Below, piece after piece: positions 1 through 7,539 of a stretch of DNA of 64,000 nucleotides; position 1 is the first letter of the stretch, and each line of letters opens with the position of its first letter. The notes beneath the pieces are model-generated. The model had not been told where the DNA came from. It saw nothing but the letters and a program-made list of their open reading frames with translations, and searched no databases. This DNA is from Lentzea pudingi (GTDB taxonomy: Bacteria; Actinomycetota; Actinomycetes; Mycobacteriales; Pseudonocardiaceae): positions 368,101-432,100 of the forward strand of contig NZ_BMNC01000002.1 in NCBI RefSeq assembly GCF_014646255.1. The letters run 5' to 3'. The position numbers and the translations under genes were made by a program.

Positions 1-840
1 GGACGGCTTGCCGGTGGCGAAGCCGGCGGGGGTCAGCGGAATCGATCCCGACTGGCGGGCCCCCTGGGGGGATCCGCCCCCCATCCCAATCATCCCAAGC
101 GGGTCTGACAGTTTCGCGACACTACCGTCCGTCAAGATCGCGTACAGCTCGACCGTCCCATCAGGACGCGCCGCCGCCTCCGGGTCACCCGCCACGCCCG
201 ACCCGACCATCCGCCAGGCGCCATCCGCGAGCACTCGAACCTCCCCACGAGCCGTCCGCGCGTACACGAACCGCCCCGCCACCGAAGGCCGTCCCACGAA
301 GTCACCGGACGTGCTGAGCCGCGTCCCATCAGCCCACACATCCCCGTCCAGCACCACGTGCACGACCCCGCCGACCACCTCGGGACCGCCCTGCCAGGCC
401 TGCCGCAGCATCGTCCCGGCCCTGGGCTCGGCCTGGTCGTACCGCTCCGGGCAGCACGACCGCTGCACCGCGTCGGCGAGCAGTCCTGCGGTCAGCTCCG
501 GCCGGTCCACCCGCACCGCGTACTCGAAAAACCGCCGCGCCGCATAGGACACGTCCATGATCTGCTCGGGCGTCCCCCACCCCATCGACGGCCGCTGCTG
601 GAACACGCCCAACGAGTCGCGGTCGCCGCATGGCAGGTTGTTCATGTGCGACTCGACCCAGCCAGCCTCGAAACCGGCGAGCATCACCTTGTCGCTCACG
701 CGCAGAGAAAGACCAACGGCGTGCACGGCGCGGATGACGTCCGCGTCGTGCACGCCGGGAACTCGGCACTTCACGTCCAACGGCAACGCATGTGCCGTAC
801 CGGACATGAGCAGAACGAAAACCAGCGCGAGCCTGAGCAC
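1..840 (-). CDS. Secreted transglycosylase-like protein with propeller-like C-terminus (partial)
   Basis: An open frame runs from GTG at 840 leftwards off the window edge, so the C-terminus is missing. The first 18 residues form a signal peptide ending AHA. Residues around 40-90 (AGFEAGWVESHMNN, then CGDRDSLGVFQQRPSMGWG) resemble lysozyme/transglycosylase-like domains of actinobacterial secreted proteins, with a candidate catalytic Glu in that stretch. The visible C-terminal part (RFVYARTARGEVRVL, ELYAILTDGSVVAKL) looks like sequence-divergent propeller or lectin blades. It lies 38 bp downstream of the GH9 gene on the same strand, so it may be co-transcribed and act on cell wall or polysaccharide outside the cell. 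The exact enzyme class is uncertain. Confidence 0.68.
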   Translation of the reverse strand, partial: MLRLALVFVLLMSGTAHALPLDVKCRVPGVHDADVIRAVHAVGLSLRVSDKVMLAGFEAGWVESHMNNLPCGDRDSLGVFQQRPSMGWGTPEQIMDVSYAARRFFEYAVRVDRPELTAGLLADAVQRSCCPERYDQAEPRAGTMLRQAWQGGPEVVGGVVHVVLDGDVWADGTRLSTSGDFVGRPSVAGRFVYARTARGEVRVLADGAWRMVGSGVAGDPEAAARPDGTVELYAILTDGSVAKLSDPLGMIGMGGGSPQGARQSGSIPLTPAGFATGKPS

Positions 841-878
841 AAGTCCGAATTGGACACCTGGGCTCGCGCCGGCGCCAC

Positions 879-2732
879 TCAGGAGTGGGCGATCAACGAG
901 AAGCCGAGCACGCCCGTCGCCGTGAAGTCGATGGCCGGCTCCGAGCTCGGCCACGAGCGCAGGTCGTCGGCGAACACGGACTTCACGGAGTTGAACTCCA
1001 GCGTGTACGGCTTGGTGCAGCTGACGGAACCCGGCGGCATCTCACCGAGGTCGCCGAAGAGCGAAGCGTCGTTCGGACCGTTGATCACGGCGCCGACCAG
1101 CACCTTCGAGCCACCGTTGACGGAACCGGAGAGGTTCGCGGCCTGGTGGTGCGGGCACTCGGGGAACTTCGTGCCGACGCCGACGATCAGCGAGGTGCCC
1201 CACGCGTTGGTGCCGAGGGCGAAGCCGCGCTGCTGCGTGCCGAAGGTCGAGTACTCCTTCGAGCCGGTGAGCTTCTGGTAGAGCGCCGCGGTGGTGATGT
1301 AGCCGAACGTCCGCGAGCCGACGTCCCAGGTCTCGACGTTGGCGGCGGTGCGGAACGGCGAGGTGAGAGCCGCGTCCGCGCCCTTCTTCAGCTGGCGCTG
1401 GATGTCGCCCACGATCTGCTTCTCGGTCACCTCGGCGCCGGGAACGCCCTTCTTCAGCAACGGGGCGAGGTCGGCGTGACCCAGGGCGGAGATGTTGTAG
1501 ACGTTGAGCGTGTCCGGGTCCTGCGTCGCCAGGAACTCCTTGGCCCAGTGCGAGGCCGCGCGGGCGAACTGGCCGTAACGCTTGTCGTGCAACGCCTTGG
1601 CGGCCAGCGCGAGCTGCGTCGCGCCGAACTCCATGTCGTCGGTCCACGACTCTTCGGGGTAGTACGCGTGCGGGAACGCCGTCACGAGCTCGCCGACGTT
1701 CTCGGTCTTGGCCAGCGCGAAGAGCTGCGCGGCCTTGTCCAGGTACGAACGGGCGACGCGCGGGTTGCGGTGCGCCTCGATCTGGGCCGCCAGCGCGAAC
1801 GAGCCGGCCACGCGGCCGACGAGGTTCGGGCTGATCTTCTCGCCGGCGACGTTCGCCCGGAAAACGGGACGGTGCTTGATGAAGTACTCGCTGTCGCCCG
1901 GTTGCACGTTCAGCTTGTCGTCGGCTTCCGGCAGGCGCCACACGTCGTGGTCGCCGACGAAACCGAACTCCTCGGAGCCGGTGCCGATGCCGACCTGCGC
2001 GTAGAGCGTGCCGGTCTTCTCGTCCCACGCCTTGTCGAGCCACTTGAGGCCGAACTTGGCCTCGTCGTAGAGGGCGTCGTTGTGCTTGTTGCGCAACGCC
2101 AGCAGCATCGACGCGGTCGAGTACGACGAGGCGTGCGTGAACTTCACGAAGTCACCGGCGTCGAACCAGCCGCCTTCGAGGTCGACCTTCGCACCGGTGG
2201 GCTTCAGCGGAGCCGCGATCTGGTCGCCGCCCTCGCCCGCGAACACCGGCGCCTCGTAGACGAGCGCCTCGCGGTCGGTGAGGTGCGCGGGCTTGCGGTT
2301 CAGCCTGCCCGGGATGACGTCGGCACCGTCGCGCTGCGCCTGGAAGAACTCGACGGTGTTGTGCGCGACGGGCGCGAACAGCTTCTTCAGCGAGTCGACC
2401 CGGAACGCCGGAGAGGTCGTCGAGCCGACCTTGATCCGGTACGTCCCGGCCTTCTTCAACGCGGAGAAGTCGATCGGGTGCACGGCGGGGAACGTGTCGC
2501 TCCACGACCCCGTCGAGGCACCCGTCTTCCCGGTCAGCACGGTCCGGCCGCGGCTGTCCACCACGGAGAACCTGGTGTCGGCGGCGCCACCGAGCACGTA
2601 GGCGTGCTTCTGCTCGGAGGTGCCGAACCCGACCTGGTCCAGCCGGATCTGACCGGTGGGGGCGGCCTGTGCAGGCGCCACGACCACACCTGTGAGCACT
2701 GCGGCCACGAGGGCCGCGAGTCTGATGCGCAT
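879..2732 (-). CDS. Secreted glycoside hydrolase family 9 (endoglucanase-type)
   Basis: 617 residues. A signal peptide (about residues 1-23, ending AQAA) is followed by an N-terminal immunoglobulin-like cellulase domain (about 25-115) and then a GH9 (alpha/alpha)6 catalytic domain. The GH9 signature DAGD is at residues 191-194, where the Asp pair acts as catalytic base. Near the C-terminus SEPAID places the expected acid Glu at about residue 598. There is no carbohydrate-binding module and the protein ends at the catalytic domain. Such enzymes hydrolyse beta-1,4-glucan outside the cell by inversion; endo or exo mode cannot be read from sequence. A palindromic operator-like element lies 42 bp upstream of the ATG. 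Confidence 0.93.
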   Translation of the reverse strand: MRIRLAALVAAVLTGVVVAPAQAAPTGQIRLDQVGFGTSEQKHAYVLGGAADTRFSVVDSRGRTVLTGKTGASTGSWSDTFPAVHPIDFSALKKAGTYRIKVGSTTSPAFRVDSLKKLFAPVAHNTVEFFQAQRDGADVIPGRLNRKPAHLTDREALVYEAPVFAGEGGDQIAAPLKPTGAKVDLEGGWFDAGDFVKFTHASSYSTASMLLALRNKHNDALYDEAKFGLKWLDKAWDEKTGTLYAQVGIGTGSEEFGFVGDHDVWRLPEADDKLNVQPGDSEYFIKHRPVFRANVAGEKISPNLVGRVAGSFALAAQIEAHRNPRVARSYLDKAAQLFALAKTENVGELVTAFPHAYYPEESWTDDMEFGATQLALAAKALHDKRYGQFARAASHWAKEFLATQDPDTLNVYNISALGHADLAPLLKKGVPGAEVTEKQIVGDIQRQLKKGADAALTSPFRTAANVETWDVGSRTFGYITTAALYQKLTGSKEYSTFGTQQRGFALGTNAWGTSLIVGVGTKFPECPHHQAANLSGSVNGGSKVLVGAVINGPNDASLFGDLGEMPPGSVSCTKPYTLEFNSVKSVFADDLRSWPSSEPAIDFTATGVLGFSLIAHS

Positions 2733-2773
2733 GAGGGGAACTCCCGGTCCAGGCCTCGGCGTTCGGCCTTCGG

Positions 2774-2790
2774 TTAAGAAAGTTTCCTAA
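2774..2790. promoter_or_regulatory. Palindromic operator-like site upstream of GH9
   Basis: TTAAGAAAGTTTCCTAA is a 17-bp inverted repeat centred on one G, with 8-bp arms and one mismatch. It stands alone as A/T-rich sequence in a GC-rich 92-bp gap and ends 42 bp from the GH9 start. Similar TTAGGAAA/TTTCCTAA palindromes occur, to my recollection, upstream of secreted hydrolase genes in streptomycetes. The regulator is not identifiable here. Confidence 0.5.
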
Positions 2791-2824
2791 TAGTTCGCAG
2801 CAGACTAGCCCCACAAACCGGACA

Positions 2825-3826
2825 TCACCAGCCCTCGGGCGGTTCCGAAAAAGCGGACGAGAGATCACGGGTCAGCGACAGCGCGCGCTTGACCCAAGTG
2901 GACGTCGCACCCGCTAGACCGCACGTCGGAGTGGGCAGCGCCCTCTCGGCGAGGATCGACCGCGGGAAGCCGAGACGGTCGACCAGGGTGAACGCCCGCT
3001 GCCCGATCTCCTTCAGCGACACCGGCACGCCGGGGTCGAGGCTCGGCACCAGACCGAGCGCGAGCGTCGTGCCCGCCTCCCAGGTCTCGCCGATCTCGTC
3101 GAGCGCCTCTGCACCCTTGATCAACGTCGCGTCGAACGCGATCGCCGTCGCGCCCGCCTCACGCAGCAACGTCAAGGGCGGGTGCGGCGCGCAGCAGTGC
3201 ACCATCACCTCGTGGTCCTTCAACGCCTCGATGACGGTCGCAAGAACCCCACGGGCGTCCGGACCCGGAACGGCGGGCACGGTGCCGAGCTTGGACGGCG
3301 TCGGCAGCAGGCCCTGCAGAACGGCGGGCAGGCCCGGTTCGTCGATCTGCACGACGACCTTCGCCTTCGTGCGCTTGGCGACCTCGGCCGCGTGCAGACG
3401 GAGCCCCTCGGCAAGGGACTCGGAGAACTCCTTCACGGCGCCGCGGTCCGTGAGCACCCGATGGCCGCGCATCAGTTCGATGTTCGACATGAGCGTCCAC
3501 GGCCCGACGGCCTGCACCTTGACCGTTTCCGGATGGGCACCTGCGCGTTCCAACGCCTCGTCGAACGCGTCCAGATCACCACGCAGCAGATCGACGGCAC
3601 GGCGGTGGTCACGGCCGGGGCGCGGGTTCACGCGATAACCGGAGGTGATGACCTCGATGGCGAGGTCGACGAGCAGGCCGGCGGTCCGGCCGACCATGTC
3701 CGCGCCTACTCCCCGGCCAGGCAGCTCCGGGACGTGCGGCAGCTCCGGCAGCTCTCCGACGACGACCCTCGCCGCCTCGTCGATGTCGGTTCCGGGCAGC
3801 GATCCGATTCCAGTTGCTCCACGCAC
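2825..3826 (-). CDS. MetE C-terminal-like (cobalamin-independent methionine synthase family) protein
   Basis: About 333 residues from GTG 3826; an upstream ATG at 3874 is in frame but would run through the chitinase promoter, and the family usually starts close to the conserved GATGIGSLPGTD. The protein is a UROD/MetE-like TIM barrel with MVHCCAPHPP, whose Cys is a potential metal ligand, near residue 215. It is far shorter than true MetE (about 750 residues) and lacks the N-terminal folate-binding half. It corresponds in family and neighbourhood to the mycobacterial Rv3015c group. Methionine synthesis from a methyl donor is possible but unproven; another methyl transfer is equally plausible. 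No clear Shine-Dalgarno was seen. Confidence 0.85.
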   Translation of the reverse strand: MRGATGIGSLPGTDIDEAARVVVGELPELPHVPELPGRGVGADMVGRTAGLLVDLAIEVITSGYRVNPRPGRDHRRAVDLLRGDLDAFDEALERAGAHPETVKVQAVGPWTLMSNIELMRGHRVLTDRGAVKEFSESLAEGLRLHAAEVAKRTKAKVVVQIDEPGLPAVLQGLLPTPSKLGTVPAVPGPDARGVLATVIEALKDHEVMVHCCAPHPPLTLLREAGATAIAFDATLIKGAEALDEIGETWEAGTTLALGLVPSLDPGVPVSLKEIGQRAFTLVDRLGFPRSILAERALPTPTCGLAGATSTWVKRALSLTRDLSSAFSEPPEGW

Positions 3827-3860
3827 CCGCCGAATTGTTCCACTGTCCGGCAGACAGAAG

Positions 3861-3872
3861 AGGTCTAGACCC
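3861..3872. promoter_or_regulatory. DasR-type operator 1 (dre)
   Basis: AGGTCTAGACCC contains the perfect 10-bp palindrome GGTCTAGACC and matches 10 of 12 core positions of the DasR consensus TGGTCTAGACCA. It sits directly upstream of the -35 hexamer of the chitinase promoter. DasR is the GntR-family GlcNAc/chitin regulator of actinomycetes; its gene is not in this window. Confidence 0.72.
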
Positions 3873-3873
3873 A

Positions 3874-3902
3874 TTGACGCTATGGTCTAGGCCACTTAAC
3901 GT
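3874..3902 (+). promoter_or_regulatory. Promoter of the GH18 chitinase gene
   Basis: TTGACG (3874-3879), a 17-bp spacer and TAACGT (3897-3902) form a housekeeping-sigma-like promoter reading toward the chitinase. The second DasR-type site lies in the spacer and the first abuts the -35, which suits repression by occlusion. Predicted start is near 3909, giving a leader of about 105 nt. Confidence 0.6.
3883..3894. promoter_or_regulatory. DasR-type operator 2 (dre)
   Basis: TGGTCTAGGCCA matches 11 of 12 positions of the DasR core consensus. It is 22 bp centre to centre from operator 1, about two helical turns, and lies between the -35 and -10 of the chitinase promoter. Its spacing and position resemble the direct-repeat operators of Streptomyces chitinase genes. 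Confidence 0.75.
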
Positions 3903-3941
3903 GATTGAGCAGGCGCTGAACGTACGGGCGCCTCCCTGCAC

Positions 3942-3981
3942 GTGGTGCAGGACCGCGACGCGCCCCGTGGTCCTGCACCAC
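3942..3981. repeat. 13-bp perfect inverted repeat in chitinase leader
   Basis: GTGGTGCAGGACC (3942-3954) and GGTCCTGCACCAC (3969-3981) pair perfectly across a 14-nt loop. The hairpin ends 33 nt before the chitinase ATG and would form in the mRNA leader. There is no U-tract, so it is not a standard terminator. It may be a stability or translation element, or a DNA operator. Confidence 0.65.
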
Positions 3982-4014
3982 TCCCTTCCTCCCCTGCCGG
4001 AAGGACCACACCCG

Positions 4015-5355
4015 ATGGCCCGCTTTGCCGTCTTCGCCGCCGGGGCCGCCACCGCACTGGTGGCCGGACTCGTCGCGATCGCTCCCACCGCCTCGGCCGC
4101 AGGCGAGTCCGCCGCGTTCAGCCAGGACTCCTCCTGGGGCTCCGGCTACCAGGGCAAGTTCACGATCAGCGCGGGCTCCACCGCCCTGACCGGCTGGAAG
4201 CTGGAGTTCGACCTCGCCGGCGCCTCACTCGGCTCGTACTGGGACGCCACGGCGACCAGCAGCGGCAACCACCACACGTTCACCAACCGCGAGTACAACG
4301 GCAACGTCGGCGCGGGCGCGTCGACCAGCTTCGGCTTCCTGGTGAGCGGCTCGGCGTTGCCCACGAACTGCAAGCTCAACGGCGTTCCGTGTGGCGGCGG
4401 CGGTGGCACCACCACGACGACCACGACTACAACGACCACGACTGGCGGCCCGACCACCACCACGGGGTCTGATGTGCCGCCGACGCCCGGTAGCGCGCGC
4501 GTCGCCCCGTACGTCGACATCACGATGCCCTCGCCGTCACTGATGGACGTGGCCAACGCCACCGGCCAGAAGCACTTCACGCTCGCGTTCGCACTGGGTT
4601 CGTCGGCCGGCTGCGACCCGGCGTGGGGCGGCACGGTCCCGTTGAACGACAGCCGCATCGTGAACGACACGAAGGCGCTGAAGGCCGCGGGCGGCAGCGT
4701 CATCGTCGCGACCGGCGGCGCCATGGGCCCGTACCTCGAACACGTCTGCTCGACCGCGGACGCCCTGTACAACGCCTACGTGAAGGTGCTCGACGCCGTC
4801 GGCTCGAACAGCATCGACGTGGACGTGGAAGCCACGATCCCGCAGGCCGTCGTCAACACGGCGCTGAAGCGGCTGCAGGACAACCGCGGCACCACCGTCA
4901 GCTACACGATGCGCATCCAGGGCCAGGACTACGGCATGGACCCGTACTCGGTGGACGTGCTGAAGGACGCGGCCGCGAAGGGCGTCACCGTCCTCGTGAA
5001 CCCGATGCTGATGAACTTCGGCTACACGGGCAACTGGGGCGACGCGATGGTCAACGCCGCGAACGCCACCCTCGGGCAGATGCGCGCCATCTGGCCGTCG
5101 AAGTCCGACGCGCAGTTGAAGGCACTGCTGGGCCTCACGCCGATGATCGGGCGCAACGACACGGGCCCGACGACCACCCAGGACGACGCGCGCAAGGTCC
5201 TCGACTACGCGAAGGCCAACCACGTCGGGCGCGTCGCGTTCTGGTCGGCCGGCCGCGACAAGGGCTGCCCCGGCGGCGGGGTATCGCCCACGTGCAGTGG
5301 AATCTCCCAGGCCAATTGGGAGTTCACGAACCTGTTCAAGACCTACACGGGCTGA
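4015..5355 (+). CDS. Secreted CBM2-GH18 chitinase
   Basis: 446 residues from ATG 4015, preceded by the ribosome site GGAAGGA; the longer upstream frame is rejected because it crosses the promoter. Order: signal peptide (1-28, ending ASA), a CBM2-type carbohydrate-binding module (about 30-126, with WGSGYQGKF and two Cys), a Thr-rich linker (about 131-150), then a GH18 barrel. The GH18 motif reads SIDVDVE, giving Asp268, Asp270 and catalytic Glu272; the usual first Asp of DxxDxDxE is replaced. It would cleave beta-1,4-GlcNAc linkages in chitin with retention of configuration. Control by DasR in response to aminosugars is inferred from two operator sites. A strong hairpin terminator follows. Confidence 0.93.
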   Translation: MARFAVFAAGAATALVAGLVAIAPTASAAGESAAFSQDSSWGSGYQGKFTISAGSTALTGWKLEFDLAGASLGSYWDATATSSGNHHTFTNREYNGNVGAGASTSFGFLVSGSALPTNCKLNGVPCGGGGGTTTTTTTTTTTTGGPTTTTGSDVPPTPGSARVAPYVDITMPSPSLMDVANATGQKHFTLAFALGSSAGCDPAWGGTVPLNDSRIVNDTKALKAAGGSVIVATGGAMGPYLEHVCSTADALYNAYVKVLDAVGSNSIDVDVEATIPQAVVNTALKRLQDNRGTTVSYTMRIQGQDYGMDPYSVDVLKDAAAKGVTVLVNPMLMNFGYTGNWGDAMVNAANATLGQMRAIWPSKSDAQLKALLGLTPMIGRNDTGPTTTQDDARKVLDYAKANHVGRVAFWSAGRDKGCPGGGVSPTCSGISQANWEFTNLFKTYTG

Positions 5356-5371
5356 TTCACCCCTGCAGGGC

Positions 5372-5411
5372 GAAGGCCGTTGTGGGAACTTCCGTCCCCA
5401 CAACGGCCTTC
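5372..5411. terminator. Bidirectional hairpin terminator
   Basis: A 15-bp perfect stem (arms 5372-5386 and 5397-5411) with a 10-nt loop lies between the converging chitinase and Cys-rich peptide genes. It could end transcription from both. Confidence 0.8.
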
Positions 5412-5427
5412 ATTACATCCGAAGCAG

Positions 5428-5493
5428 TTAGCAGGAGCTGCAGCAGCCGCAGCCCGGACCCGTGCACCCTCCACAGCAAGAACAACCAGCCAT
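5428..5493 (-). CDS. 21-residue cysteine-rich peptide
   Basis: ATG at 5493 follows GGAGGTGG at good distance and the frame stops with TAA at 5428. The peptide has 21 residues, 8 of them Cys and 5 Gly, as CSCC, GGC, CGCC and SSC clusters with no charged residue. It is divergent from the thioesterase gene and faces the chitinase across a terminator. Spacing of C-C and C-x-C pairs fits soft-metal (Cu, Zn, Cd) thiolate binding, like a miniature metallothionein, or a small modified peptide. No family is recognised. An alternative GTG start at 5502 would add three residues. Confidence 0.6.
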   Translation of the reverse strand: MAGCSCCGGCTGPGCGCCSSC

Positions 5494-5589
5494 GATGACC
5501 ACCTCCGATGTTGAACGATCATGCATCCGGACAGTAAGGCGCCTCGAACGCTGCGTGACACCACCGCCAGGGTGATTACGCTGCCACGA

Positions 5590-5991
5590 ATGAATGGTCC
5601 TGCTGAGATGTTGGCCGCGGACAAGGCCTCGACCGGCCTCGGCATAGCGCCGATCGAGCTGCGCGACGGTTACGCGTTGCTGCGGATGACGGTCGCGGAG
5701 AACATGATCAACGGCCACGGCATCGCGCACGGCGGCTATGTCTTCCTGCTGGCCGACACCGCGTTCGCCTGCGCCTGCAACAGGGCCGGGTCCGTCACCG
5801 TCGCCGCCACGGCCGAGATCGACTTCATCAAGCCCGTGCACGAGGGTGACGAGCTGGTGGCGGAGGCGGTGGAACGGACCCGGTTCGGCCGCAGCGGGAT
5901 CTACGACATCACGGTCAGGCGTGAGACCGAGGTCGTGGCTGAGTTCCGCGGTCGTTCACGGACGCTGCGGGAGCAGACGCCGCGCTCCTAA
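5590..5991 (+). CDS. PaaI-family hotdog thioesterase
   Basis: 133 residues from ATG 5590; the frame extends upstream, but family members begin near the MLAADKAS segment. The hotdog-fold signature NGHGIAHGGYVFLLADTAFA carries the catalytic Asp of PaaI-type acyl-CoA thioesterases, and ACN follows as in E. coli PaaI. It should hydrolyse (hydroxy)phenylacetyl-CoA or a related acyl-CoA in the cytoplasm. No other paa genes are nearby, so a link to phenylacetate catabolism is not supported by context. Its 3' end overlaps the convergent membrane-protein gene by 77 bp. Confidence 0.87.
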   Translation: MNGPAEMLAADKASTGLGIAPIELRDGYALLRMTVAENMINGHGIAHGGYVFLLADTAFACACNRAGSVTVAATAEIDFIKPVHEGDELVAEAVERTRFGRSGIYDITVRRETEVVAEFRGRSRTLREQTPRS

Positions 5992-6328
5992 GGCCGACGA
6001 ACTGCAGCACCGCGAAGCCGAGCACCGCGAGTCCCTGGGCCAGCACGAGCGCGACGCCCATGTCGGTGAGCGGGAACCACTTCAGTGCCGCGGTGAGAAA
6101 GCTGTCGAGTGCCCAGACCGCGTTGCCGATGATGACCAGCAGCACGATTCGGCGGTCCGGGACGGCGCGGGTTCCCAGAACGAACACGCCCAAGCCGTAA
6201 ACGACGCAGAAGGAGCCGAGCCCGATCTGCCAGCCCGCCGGCATTCCGACCTCCGGGCGAATCAGGAGGGTCAGGAGACCGAGAGCGAACGAAGCCACAC
6301 CGTCGAGTTTCAGAGCGAATTTCAGCAT
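5915..6328 (-). CDS. Four-helix integral membrane protein
   Basis: 137 residues from ATG 6328 (MLKFALKLDGVASFALG). Four hydrophobic segments cover most of the protein, with short loops and a polar Pro/Arg-rich tail of about 20 residues. That tail is encoded where the gene overlaps the convergent thioesterase gene. It looks like a small actinobacterial SPW/DoxX-like membrane protein, but no motif fixes a function. Start chosen because the upstream extension is Arg-rich and uncharacteristic. Confidence 0.68.
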   Translation of the reverse strand: MLKFALKLDGVASFALGLLTLLIRPEVGMPAGWQIGLGSFCVVYGLGVFVLGTRAVPDRRIVLLVIIGNAVWALDSFLTAALKWFPLTDMGVALVLAQGLAVLGFAVLQFVGLRSAASAPAASVNDRGTQPRPRSHA

Positions 6329-6366
6329 GGCCCGACCGTGGCCCGTCCAACGCTGCCAACACCACG

Positions 6367-7509
6367 TCAAGCGCTGCCAACTCCTGCCATCAGGTCCGCC
6401 GCGACCAGGCGTGCGGCGGCATTTTGCCAGTTGTGCAGCGTCCGCTCCGGCACCTGCGTCACGAACCACTGCAGCGCGCGGCGGTCTTCCGCGTCGAGGT
6501 CCTCACGCTTGGTCCGCACCGAATACGGCCGGATTCCCTTGACGTAGTAGAAGTAGACGGCGTTGTAATAACGCCATTCGTCACTCGTGCCGAAATCGCC
6601 TTCTACCGGCTTGAGCCGTTGAATGCTCGCGAGCAACATGCTCTTCAACTGCGCGGCCCGGTCCAACGGCGGTCCGTCGTCGGTCAAAGCCATCAGCGGA
6701 CTCGCGACGAGCTTTCCGAGATCGCCGTAATGGCTCAAGGCTTTGCGGGTGAGCCTGGCGAACTCCGCCTCGTCCTCGGTCACCAGCGGCCGGCGCTTGG
6801 GCAACGCTTCGGCGGCGTCGCGCAGTTCGGCGCGTTCGGCCGCGACGGACGGCACGGCGAGACGGTCGACAACGGACGCCAGCGGGTTTGCGAGCACTTG
6901 GACGGCGATCGCGGCGGCGACGGTCGTGTACGCGAGCAGGTCCGGTCCGCCGAAGAAGACGACCTGCGAGCCGAACAGCACTGCGGTGAACGCCGCGATG
7001 ACGAGCGAGCGCAGCATGTCCGCGCGGATCGCCTCACCCTCCTCGACCGCGTCGGTGACGGCGACCAGCACGCCGAACACCACCACGTCGATCCCGAGTG
7101 AGGGCAACGTGATCGCGTCCGGCAGCAGACCGAGCAGGAACGCACCCGCCGAGAGCCCGAACATCACCCCAACGAGTGAAAAGTAAGCACGTTTTCTTAT
7201 GGCTAGGGCCGTGGCGGCAGCCAGCGGAAGCAATACGACCCACGGCACGAAGAAGGACGCGGCGAAGAACGGCAGCAGTGCGAGCAGCCACCACCTGATC
7301 AACTCGGGGCGGGCGAGCAGCAACACCGCTCCCGTCCAGGCGAGCGCCGGTACCCCGATGACCACGGGATGTGGCACGACGACGGCCACCGAGTAGCCGA
7401 TCATCCCGGTGCCCGCCCACCACAGCAGCGGCTTGCGGGGGTCGCGGGCGAGCAGGTACAGACCCAGCCACCAGGCGAGGCCGGAGACCAGCAGCGATAG
7501 GCCGAACAC
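6367..7509 (-). CDS. Polytopic membrane protein with conserved cytosolic C-terminal domain
   Basis: 380 residues. The first about 215 residues hold 7-8 hydrophobic helices; the rest is soluble. The C-terminal half has the conserved pattern ALSHYGDLGKL, then DEWRYYNAVYFYYVKGIRPYS, then VPERTLHNWQNAAARL, seen to my recollection in uncharacterised actinobacterial proteins. The final helical segment resembles a helix-turn-helix but this is not firm. Divergent from the TPR-like gene with a 30-bp gap. Function unknown; a membrane-anchored sensor or regulator is one option. Confidence 0.75.
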   Translation of the reverse strand: MFGLSLLVSGLAWWLGLYLLARDPRKPLLWWAGTGMIGYSVAVVVPHPVVIGVPALAWTGAVLLLARPELIRWWLLALLPFFAASFFVPWVVLLPLAAATALAIRKRAYFSLVGVMFGLSAGAFLLGLLPDAITLPSLGIDVVVFGVLVAVTDAVEEGEAIRADMLRSLVIAAFTAVLFGSQVVFFGGPDLLAYTTVAAAIAVQVLANPLASVVDRLAVPSVAAERAELRDAAEALPKRRPLVTEDEAEFARLTRKALSHYGDLGKLVASPLMALTDDGPPLDRAAQLKSMLLASIQRLKPVEGDFGTSDEWRYYNAVYFYYVKGIRPYSVRTKREDLDAEDRRALQWFVTQVPERTLHNWQNAAARLVAADLMAGVGSA

Positions 7510-7539
7510 GGGTCAAAGCTAGCCCTACCTGCAAAACTG

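Noticed and set aside
885..2777. 630-residue plus-strand frame over the GH9 gene
   Set aside because: Low-complexity Arg/Val/Glu composition and exact overlap with a well-supported GH9 enzyme; a codon-bias shadow.
3814..4014. In-frame extension of the chitinase start to 3814
   Set aside because: Would translate through the promoter, DasR sites and hairpin; the ATG at 4015 has a ribosome site and a signal peptide directly after it.
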